Of a stretch of DNA of 11,726 nucleotides, positions 7,301 to 11,726 are shown piece after piece (the first letter of the stretch is position 1; each line of letters starts with the position of its first letter). Source of the stretch: a bacterium (GTDB taxonomy: Bacteria; Patescibacteriota; Patescibacteriia; JAACEG01); contig JALULG010000190.1 of the NCBI GenBank assembly GCA_027040785.1, positions 2,079 through 13,804 of the forward strand, read 5' to 3'. Position numbers and translations under genes: made by a program. Under the pieces are notes generated by a model. The model did not search any database. It was not told the origin of the DNA and was given only the letters and a program-made list of their open reading frames with translations.

Positions 7301-9780
7301 TTTAATTTAATTTCATATGATGTTTTCGGCTCAACGTTTCTTTCGTAAACATATTTCCCGTTTTTATCGGTAAAACCGGAAAAATGTTCAACAATTTCTT
7401 CTTTTCGTTTGTAGGTATATGTTGTATATGTTTTTTTATTGATAAAATCGTATTTTGTGCCGGTTTCTTTTTTGGTGTAGGTAATTTTTTTAACCGTCCC
7501 TTCAATTTTGACATTGGGGGCGATTTTATCGTCTTCTCCTTTTTTTTCTTCTTTTGGATTGTTTAATTTTTCCAAATTTCTTATTTTCCCGGTAATTTCA
7601 AGACGCGCTTTACCTTTTTGCGGATATTTTGTTTCAGTTTCAATATATTTTTTTAATTTGTATATTGTTACATATGTTTTAGCTTGAATATCTGATAGTT
7701 CTCCGTTTACCGGTTTAATGCTGAGATAATCATAATCCGGAAATTCAGTATAATACAAATATGGTTTTGGCGCTTTATATTTGTGAATAAAATTAATATC
7801 CACCTCACCATTGTCGTCAGTTGTAAATATTTTCGTATATTCCTTTTCGCCCATATTTTCAAATTTTAATTTTAATTTCGGTACCGGTGTTCCTTCAAAA
7901 AAAGTCGCCCTTGCCTTTAAATGAATTACTTCATCGCTAAAAGCGTATTTTCTGTCCGGAATTAAAGTTAATTGGTAAGCGGGTTTTTGATATGATTTTA
8001 TATCGACATATTGGGTATTGACTGTTTTTCCGTCTATTTTTATTTGCATTTGATAATAACCCGCTTTTAGATTTTTAATTTTAAATTCTCCTTCAAAAGT
8101 GTTTAAATCGGAAAGTTTCACCTCTTTTTCTTGGATAGGGATCGGGCGATAATAATAATCAAAATAACCGCTTTTGCTCAAAATAATTTTTATTTTTCCG
8201 GTTATTTTTTTTGCTGTTCTGCTTTTTAATAATCCCCAATATTTTATGGTGTCATTTGGTTGATACATTGGACGATCTTTGTATAGATATACCCAATATT
8301 CACTTGATTTTTGAGGATCTCTCCACAGATAATCATGAGAAAAGTGAATTGGTGTTAGAGAGATATTGTTTCCCGATAATATTTTAAAATAATAATGTTT
8401 TTCTTTTTGGGGATCGTAAAAATCAGCAGTATTGAAACTGGCAATACCTTTTTCGTCGGTTAAATAATTTTTATTAGTATTTATTATTTCTATTTTGGCT
8501 TTTTTGATCGGTTTTTGGGTAACAGTGCTATTTGTCCAGATTATTGTTTTGGTTTTAGTGATATTAATGTATGTGGCTATGTCATTAACTTCCAACCAAA
8601 GATATTTTTTGTTTTTATTGTTTTCTATTTCTATTAAATAAAAGCCGTTTTGATATGTTTCAGGAAACTCAATAAAAGATTGATAATCAATTTTTTTGAT
8701 TGGCAAATTGTAAGTTTTAATTAATTGTAATTTTTCGGTATTTATTTTTACTTTGGATTTTTGGCAACGAGTCCACCACGGTAATTCATTTATTTTTTGA
8801 AAAGATTTAAAAAAATCTTGCCAATTATTAAATTTATAAAGATTTGTTTTAAAAGTATTGTTTTTTGCTATTTCTCTTACCGAAACTTTTATGACAGGAG
8901 ATTGACTTGAGTCTGTTTGAATTAAAGTGTCCCAAAGATATATTGAATTATAATCTTGATTTTTAGGATCTGTTTCAAAAGAGAAAATATAATCTTTTTT
9001 TAGCTTGTTATCGGAATTTTTTATACCCAAACCCTTTTTTATTTTTATCGTGTAAACAGTGCCATATTCCAAATTGTTTTTCGGCACAAAAACCATTGTT
9101 CGTCTATGTTTTTCAAAATGACCTTCAATTTTCGGGCTAATTTCAAAATATTTTTCAAAATCATTGTAATTTTCGTGGCTGAAAGTTATTTCAATGCCCG
9201 TGTTTATCGGCACATAAGCGCTTTGATTTCGAGGAATACTATTAATTACTTTAAAATCGTTTTTAACTTGAAAAGCCCAAGAGTAGTTTTTTTCTTTTTG
9301 ATCGCTTTTTCCTTGAACAATAACCGGTAAGGAAAATTTAATTATCGTGCCCGGCTCCATAATTTTTTTAGGAATTATTTCCCATTCTTGATCGGAAATT
9401 TTTTTTAAATCATAATCTGTTTTTGGACTAATCTTTAAATTTTTCTTTAAAGAGGTCAATTCCAGTTTTTCTTTGCTTTTCAAAAGATAAATTGAATTGG
9501 TTTCCACTTCCAAACCGTCTTTTTCTTTCGGGATAATTTTAAAATTATCATTAAGATTGTTGCTAATAATAATTTTGGAAAGATCTTTTTCGGAATCGTT
9601 TTTCTTGAATGGATTATTTGTCTGATTATTATTGAGAAAATTATTTAAAAAAAAGGCGGATCCAACGATAAAGAAAATTAAAAAAAGAAACAAAAATATT
9701 TTTTTAATTTTTTTGTTTCTTGGTTCAGATTTTGATGGAAGAGTGTTTTTTTCTTGGTTAAATGGTTCTTGAAAAGGCAT
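4306..9780 (-). CDS. Giant membrane-anchored alpha-2-macroglobulin-like protein with embedded Hint (intein-like) domain
   Basis: An 1,824-residue surface protein. Residues 1-27 are cytoplasmic and basic near the membrane; 28-46 form a signal anchor without a lipobox cysteine. Residues 174-271 look like an SbsA/Big_5-type Ig domain. Macroglobulin (MG) domains follow, with the hallmark Y-K-D-R-P-M-Y-Q-P-N-D-T at 500-511 and the end-of-MG signature L-I-D-E-A-F-Y-A-L at 1003-1011. The bait-region position holds a Hint domain (1053-1181) between Gly-rich stretches. The A2M core signature L-P-D-N-I-T-S-W-R-V-T-A is at 1215-1226, a helical thioester-like domain at about 1360-1620, and a C-terminal MG10-like domain at about 1690-1824 (I-T-D-I-L-P-T-G-L at 1727-1735). 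The thioester C-x-E-Q is replaced by R-V-D-Q (1393-1396). Only four cysteines exist (339, 1053, 1751, 1779). A2M proteins trap proteases after bait cleavage; here autoprocessing may replace that trigger (inference). No Shine-Dalgarno is visible; an extended -10 promoter lies upstream. Confidence 0.92.
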   Translation of the reverse strand: MPFQEPFNQEKNTLPSKSEPRNKKIKKIFLFLFLIFFIVGSAFFLNNFLNNNQTNNPFKKNDSEKDLSKIIISNNLNDNFKIIPKEKDGLEVETNSIYLLKSKEKLELTSLKKNLKISPKTDYDLKKISDQEWEIIPKKIMEPGTIIKFSLPVIVQGKSDQKEKNYSWAFQVKNDFKVINSIPRNQSAYVPINTGIEITFSHENYNDFEKYFEISPKIEGHFEKHRRTMVFVPKNNLEYGTVYTIKIKKGLGIKNSDNKLKKDYIFSFETDPKNQDYNSIYLWDTLIQTDSSQSPVIKVSVREIAKNNTFKTNLYKFNNWQDFFKSFQKINELPWWTRCQKSKVKINTEKLQLIKTYNLPIKKIDYQSFIEFPETYQNGFYLIEIENNKNKKYLWLEVNDIATYINITKTKTIIWTNSTVTQKPIKKAKIEIINTNKNYLTDEKGIASFNTADFYDPQKEKHYYFKILSGNNISLTPIHFSHDYLWRDPQKSSEYWVYLYKDRPMYQPNDTIKYWGLLKSRTAKKITGKIKIILSKSGYFDYYYRPIPIQEKEVKLSDLNTFEGEFKIKNLKAGYYQMQIKIDGKTVNTQYVDIKSYQKPAYQLTLIPDRKYAFSDEVIHLKARATFFEGTPVPKLKLKFENMGEKEYTKIFTTDDNGEVDINFIHKYKAPKPYLYYTEFPDYDYLSIKPVNGELSDIQAKTYVTIYKLKKYIETETKYPQKGKARLEITGKIRNLEKLNNPKEEKKGEDDKIAPNVKIEGTVKKITYTKKETGTKYDFINKKTYTTYTYKRKEEIVEHFSGFTDKNGKYVYERNVEPKTSYEIKLKWFDDSGKYNYKTVFLYYYDGYDVISNYFSNDYIDYHLKLEDEDEKTYNIGDKVLVKFLKNEELMPKGKNRYLFLQLQNGLKKFSISDTPEYDFIFQKEHIPNVYLGGVYFNGKNYIRTELDRYFGTKVKFNTDSKKLNIKIQTDKEKYKPGENVKLKLKVKDIHDKGIKTELNLNLIDEAFYALIDDKANPLSVIYADVKPGVFSQKTSHFNFNKFFTLDGGKGGCFTGDTKILMADKSEKRIDKIKIGDKILTYENPISKKYVKGTVFKVWVHKVNGYLIINDTIKVTPEHQIFSNNHFIDAGLLKIGDWILNKNRKRIIIKKIEKKDENVLVYNLGIKPQHTYFANGIYVHNDGKGGGPREFFTDAALFKTVKTNDNGEAKVEFKLPDNITSWRVTAQAISKNLDIGLNITKIPVSLPIFMNVVADKEYLKEDKPTIKLRAFGSGLNQNDNVNFFVEIPDLKEKSDILTGTAFKPLFYKLPSLSLGKHDLIYNLNSKKGNDSLKLPVNIIESRLETQSVIRDKLKTGYKIKKMNDLPHTIILSDTQKSEIYHHLKKLAYSWGDRVDQRITRTEAGKIIKKYYLSDFNTSNFDFSKYQYKGGITLLPYSSENLELSARIASLKSDYFDKKALTQYFLKKLNNRNSNQEEITLALYGLASLNQPVLLEIYSWLDEKDLNLNLKEKIYLAQALFNLGDKQKSEEIYNEILKNYTKSKDDLVFVKDKDSDNLDNIFKNTISMAVLANLLDKEEAEDFWNYVIKNQKLFGNFKNSEKVLDLEKIAYLKEEIQKLKPSPTKVKYNLNGQEKEINLAINSPYILNLNADLLKNINFESVEGNVNISIIYTSPLKKNTKTSNDKIALRRKYFVNGQETNHFKEGDIIEIRLYPTIKSKKLKGIYQITDILPTGLMFIGKYYDPFVSAFHCYSKRPYEYENQKVSFSIGKNWEKYNTVCKKDYLNYYVKVKNRGEYKAESAVIQNFLDSEIVNFSNEDMIYIGE
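6238..6624 (-). other. Hint (intein-like, BIL/PT-HINT-type) domain inside the A2M bait region
   Basis: Residues 1053-1181 of the A2M protein form a complete 129-residue Hint domain with no homing endonuclease. The N-terminal block is C-F-T-G-D-T-K-I with Cys1053 as first residue. Block B is V-T-P-E-H-Q-I-F with Thr1116 and His1119. The C-terminal block runs from V-Y-N-L-G-I (1161) through H-T-Y-F-A-N-G-I-Y to V-H-N, ending in His1180-Asn1181. These are the residues needed for the N-to-S acyl shift and Asn cyclisation. The next residue is Asp1182 rather than Cys, Ser or Thr, so standard splicing is unlikely and cleavage more probable. Flanks are D-G-G-K-G-G before and D-G-K-G-G-G after, consistent with insertion into a Gly-rich linker. 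Whether it is better called a bacterial intein-like domain or a pretoxin-type HINT cannot be decided by eye. Confidence 0.9.
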
Positions 9781-9808
9781 ATTGTATATTTTAGTTGATA
9801 TTTTATTT

Positions 9809-9837
9809 ATTATAGCATAATATGAGGTTTTTGAAAA
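9809..9837 (-). promoter_or_regulatory. Extended -10 promoter of the A2M gene
   Basis: On the minus strand a perfect TATAAT (9809-9814) is preceded directly by TGC, giving an extended -10, and lies 17 bases from TTTTCA (9832-9837), a four-of-six -35. The start would be near 9802, giving a leader of about 22 bases with no Shine-Dalgarno. Confidence 0.65.
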
Positions 9838-9908
9838 TTTAACTGTTGTTTTGAATTTATTTTAAGCGCTGTTATGTTGAATTCGGTTTAGAATCTCTTT
9901 TTCCCCAT

Positions 9909-9988
9909 GTCATGCTGAATTTGATTCAGTATCTCGGAGGAAAAAGTAAAACCTAAAAAACATGAGATTCTGAATAGTTCAGGATGAC
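9909..9988. repeat. Compound (BIME-like) repeat copy 2
   Basis: A forward hairpin (9909-9935, stem ATGCTGAA/TTCAGTAT with one wobble), a 25-base linker containing AGGAAAAAGTAAAA, and an inverted hairpin (9961-9988). Same order and nearly the same linker as copy 1. Confidence 0.75.
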
Positions 9989-10002
9989 GGTGAGTTCCCC
10001 AT

Positions 10003-10084
10003 GTCATCCTGAATTTATTTCAGGGTCTCGAAGGAAATAAGATAAGCCTAAAACCACGAGACTCTGAAATAAATTCAGAGTGAC
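10003..10084. repeat. Compound (BIME-like) repeat copy 3
   Basis: A forward hairpin (10003-10029, stem ATCCTGAA/TTCAGGGT), a 25-base linker containing AGGAAATAAGATAA, and an inverted hairpin (10055-10084, stem ACTCTGAA/TTCAGAGT). It lies 14 bases after copy 2. Confidence 0.75.
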
Positions 10085-10183
10085 AGTGTTTTATCACGGG
10101 ATTCTGAACTAAATTCAGAATGACGCACAACTCACCATGTCATACTAAATATTTCAGTATTTTTTGGAGAAGCTCATTTTAGT

Positions 10184-10212
10184 TTGAAAATAAATTTTAA
10201 ATCTGTTATTCT
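10184..10212 (+). promoter_or_regulatory. Possible extended -10 promoter of the sigma factor gene
   Basis: TTGAAA (10184-10189), a 17-base spacer and TATTCT (10207-10212), with TGT directly before the -10 as in extended -10 promoters. The predicted start is near 10219, giving a leader of about 45 bases. I found no ECF-type motif pair upstream of this gene. Confidence 0.45.
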
Positions 10213-10263
10213 TTATTTATTATAAGGGACGAAAAAGTCTTTATTTTTTGTATTTTAGAATAA

Positions 10264-10791
10264 ATGAATAAAATAAAAGAAAAAATAATTTTAACCAAAA
10301 TAAAAGCCGGAGACCAAAATGCTTTTGCCGAACTTTACGATTTTTACGTAGATAAAATTTATCGTTTTATTTATTTTAAAGTTCCAACGACTAATGATGC
10401 TGAAGATTTGACTTCCGAAGTTTTTTTAAGAGTTTGGCAATATATTCGTGATAATATTGAAATAGATAATTTAAAAGCGTTTTTATATCGTGTTTCTCGT
10501 AACGCGGTAATTGATTTTTATCGTAAAAACAATAAAAAAGAGACAATGAGTTTGGATAGTGTTGAGGTTATTGATACTATGAGGACGGAAAATTTAATAG
10601 AAAAAATTGATAACAGTATAAAAATTGAAAAAATTTATCAAAAATTAGATAAATTAAAAGAAGAATATAGAGAAGTAATTTTATTTCGTTTTGTTGATGA
10701 ATATTCAATTAAAGAAATCGCTGAAATTATGGGGAAAAGTAAAGGGGCGATAAGGGTTTTGTTGCACAGAGCTTTGGAGAAAATAAGGTAG
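10264..10791 (+). CDS. ECF-family RNA polymerase sigma factor
   Basis: A 175-residue sigma-70-family protein with only regions 2 and 4, the ECF (group 4) layout, which directs RNA polymerase to a small set of stress or envelope promoters. Region 2 spans about 16-91: A-F-A-E-L-Y-D-F-Y at 20-28, D-A-E-D-L-T-S-E-V-F-L-R-V-W at 45-58 (core-binding helix) and A-F-L-Y-R-V-S-R-N-A-V-I-D-F-Y-R at 72-87 (-10 recognition). A charged linker of about 30 residues follows. Region 4 spans about 124-175, with helix-turn-helix S-I-K-E-I-A-E-I-M-G-K-S-K-G-A-I-R at 148-164. Length is normal for the family and no extra domain is fused. A terminator overlaps its stop codon, and the presumed membrane partner starts 502 bases downstream with its own promoter. 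No Shine-Dalgarno is seen. The specific ECF group cannot be named from the sequence alone. Confidence 0.93.
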   Translation: MNKIKEKIILTKIKAGDQNAFAELYDFYVDKIYRFIYFKVPTTNDAEDLTSEVFLRVWQYIRDNIEIDNLKAFLYRVSRNAVIDFYRKNNKKETMSLDSVEVIDTMRTENLIEKIDNSIKIEKIYQKLDKLKEEYREVILFRFVDEYSIKEIAEIMGKSKGAIRVLLHRALEKIR

Positions 10792-10809
10792 TTTAGGCCT
10801 TATTTTTTT
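10781..10809 (+). terminator. Intrinsic terminator overlapping the sigma factor stop codon
   Basis: AAATAAGG (10781-10788) pairs perfectly with CCTTATTT (10798-10805) across a 9-base loop that contains the TAG stop, and is followed by more T residues to 10809. The last codons therefore form the left arm of the stem. Confidence 0.7.
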
Positions 10810-10812
10810 CTC

Positions 10813-11178
10813 CGAGATACTGAATCAAATTCACCATGACATGGGGTGGAACGGGATAATGTAAATAGTATATGTCATCCTGAACTTGTTTTAGGATCTC
10901 GTGTCAATTCCACTGTCACCCTGAATTTATTTCAGGGTCTCGTATAAATATATGTCATTCTGAACTTGTTTCAGAATCTCATAATTTTAAGGTTTTACCC
11001 CCCCCCGAGATACTGAAACAAGTTCAATATAACATGGGAGAAAGAGATGCTGAAATAAATTCAGCACAAGATTCAGCATGACAGAGGGAGTATAGTCACC
11101 CTGAATTTATTTCAGGGTCTCAGAGGGAAAGAAAGTAAATTTAAAAACCACGAGATCCTGAATCAAGTTCGGGACGAC
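10813..11178. repeat. Repeat cluster C between the sigma factor gene and its presumed partner
   Basis: Nine hairpin units fill this gap. Reverse type: 10813-10840, 11006-11033 (degenerate right arm), 11044-11082 (with a 12-base internal duplication) and 11149-11178. Forward type: 10874-10900, 10915-10941, 10954-10980 and 11095-11121; the first three lie head to tail with spacers of about 13 bases. A decayed reverse-type copy may lie near 11190-11210. A run of nine C lies at 10998-11006. No coding frame or RNA gene is supported. Confidence 0.85.
11095..11178. repeat. Compound (BIME-like) repeat copy 4
   Basis: A forward hairpin (11095-11121, stem ACCCTGAA/TTCAGGGT), a 27-base linker containing AGGGAAAGAAAGTAAA, and an inverted hairpin (11149-11178, right arm partly decayed). 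The linker is slightly longer than in the other copies. Confidence 0.7.
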
Positions 11179-11226
11179 AGTGAGATTGACACGAAATTTT
11201 GAAATATTTTTAAAAAAAGTACAAAC

Positions 11227-11254
11227 TGTAACGTTTTTGTTTTTTTAACGTCTA
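11227..11254 (+). promoter_or_regulatory. ECF-type promoter candidate of the DUF5667-like gene
   Basis: TGTAAC (11227-11232) and CGTCTA (11249-11254) are separated by exactly 16 bases, matching the -35 A-A-C and -10 C-G-T-C-T-A pattern used by many ECF sigma factors. The start would be near 11261, giving a leader of about 33 bases. An alternative vegetative reading is TTGTTT (11237-11242) with TATAGA (11259-11264). The first reading implies control by the sigma factor encoded upstream. Confidence 0.5.
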
Positions 11255-11293
11255 TTAGTATAGATAAAGATTTTAATTTTAATTAAAGCAAAA

Positions 11294-11726
11294 ATGTCAA
11301 ATTTTGCTGAACAATTAAAAGAATTACAAAAAATTCAGCCTTCTAAAAGATGGAAACAGGAAGCTCGTCAGGAAATTTTGGCTAAAATCAATAGCGAAAA
11401 TTCTCCTGAAAAGTTGAATGTTTGGGCTGAATTTTTGTATTTTGTTAAATTTTCCGGAGAATTTTTTCATGATTTTATAATGAGACCGGCCGGTGTTTTA
11501 ATTATGGCGATATTTTTGGTTTTGGGAGGTGGTATTTTAAAAGTTGGAGCAGATAACAGTTTGCCGGGAGATTTTTTATATTTTTTGAAACGAGGAGGAG
11601 AAAAGGCTCAAATGGTTTTTGTTTTTGATAAAGATAGGAAAATAGCTATGCAATTGGATATGGTTGATAACAGAATAAAGGAATTAAATAAATTAGCTTT
11701 AAAAAACGATAAAGACAGGTTAACGG
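11294..11726 (+). CDS. DUF5667-like single-pass membrane protein, probable partner of the ECF sigma factor, 3'-partial
   Basis: The frame is open from the ATG at 11294 to the window end (144 complete codons). Residues 1-65 form a charged, helical, presumably cytoplasmic segment (MSNFAEQLKELQKI at the start, then K-R-W-K-Q-E-A-R). Residues 66-84 are one hydrophobic membrane helix. Next comes A-D-N-S-L-P-G-D-F-L-Y-F-L-K-R (86-100), which resembles the S-L-P-G-D-x-L-Y-x-x-K-R signature of DUF5667 proteins, and then a charged helical region (101-144) that runs off the end. A cytoplasmic N-terminus, one membrane helix and an outer sensor domain just downstream of an ECF sigma gene is the layout of a membrane anti-sigma factor, but no zinc-binding (ZAS) motif is visible, so the anti-sigma role is inferred from position. 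It may be transcribed from the ECF-type promoter just upstream. Confidence 0.8.
   Translation, partial: MSNFAEQLKELQKIQPSKRWKQEARQEILAKINSENSPEKLNVWAEFLYFVKFSGEFFHDFIMRPAGVLIMAIFLVLGGGILKVGADNSLPGDFLYFLKRGGEKAQMVFVFDKDRKIAMQLDMVDNRIKELNKLALKNDKDRLT

Larger units (their letters stand above)
9871..10160. repeat. Repeat cluster B between the A2M and sigma factor genes
   Basis: The 480-base gap between the divergent genes is mostly repeat. Forward-type hairpins: 9871-9897 (degenerate), 9909-9935, 10003-10029 and 10139-10160 (degenerate). Reverse-type hairpins: 9961-9988 (loop shortened to 3 bases), 10055-10084 (stem ACTCTGAA/TTCAGAGT) and 10095-10124 (ATTCTGAA/TTCAGAAT). Two complete compound units lie within it. 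The outer parts, 9781-9840 and 10160-10263, carry the promoters. No small gene is evident. Confidence 0.85.

Noticed and set aside
7302..7566. Short open frames (7302-7514 minus, 7384-7566 plus) within the A2M gene
   Set aside because: Low-complexity translations of A/T-rich codons in the wrong frame of a clear gene.
9106..9330. Plus-strand open frame of 74 codons
   Set aside because: It is antisense to the 5' part of the A2M gene, with a Phe/Asn-rich low-complexity product.
10204..10240. ECF-type autoregulatory promoter before the sigma factor gene
   Set aside because: A GTCT at 10237-10240 has no A-A-C-type -35 at the required spacing.
10813..11178. CRISPR array
   Set aside because: Units alternate in orientation, vary in stem sequence and have irregular, short or conserved spacers; there are no cas genes.
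1..11726. UGA recoding (as in some candidate phyla)
   Set aside because: All genes read normally in the standard code; absence of TGA stops in a handful of genes is not evidence.

Overview
The window is AT-rich (roughly 30% G+C by eye). Its genes mostly lack Shine-Dalgarno sequences, and all stops are TAA or TAG. A class B penicillin-binding protein, a short MurF, a giant membrane-anchored alpha-2-macroglobulin (A2M)-like protein and an ECF sigma factor followed by a DUF5667-like membrane protein suggest an uncultured Candidate Phyla Radiation (Patescibacteria) bacterium, probably of the Parcubacteria type. This placement is an inference; no rRNA or ribosomal protein gene is present to confirm it.

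Layout: (1) Positions 1-3774, plus strand: a tight cell-wall block with the 3' part of a PBP2/FtsI-type transpeptidase, a MurF ligase lacking its N-terminal substrate-binding domain, and a family 2 glycosyltransferase (gaps of 18 and 4 bases). (2) 3775-4062: palindromic repeats and a minus-strand terminator. (3) 4063-4227, minus: a 54-residue protein gene with its own near-consensus promoter, the only strong Shine-Dalgarno in the window and a terminator. (4) 4306-9780, minus: one 1,824-residue A2M-like surface protein. A complete 129-residue Hint (intein-like) domain sits where the protease bait region should be, and the thioester motif is missing. (5) 9781-10263: a divergent intergenic region with extended -10 promoters for both flanking genes and a second repeat cluster. 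(6) 10264-10791, plus: an ECF sigma factor whose stop codon lies in its own terminator hairpin. (7) 10792-11293: a third repeat cluster ending in an ECF-type promoter. (8) 11294-end, plus: the 5' part of a single-pass membrane protein with a DUF5667-like signature, probably the sigma factor's partner.

The cell-wall genes form one functional group: precursor ligation, cross-linking and a sugar transfer. The sigma factor and its presumed membrane partner form a probable envelope-sensing pair whose promoter may be autoregulated. The most unusual object is the A2M protein. It keeps the architecture of a protease-trapping macroglobulin, but the bait loop holds a self-cleaving module with intact catalytic residues and a +1 residue (Asp) that does not support normal splicing. 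This suggests autoprocessing into two chains rather than, or in addition to, triggering by foreign proteases. A second notable feature is a compound, BIME-like repeat family: two oppositely oriented hairpins joined by a conserved purine-rich linker, with compensatory changes in the stems.
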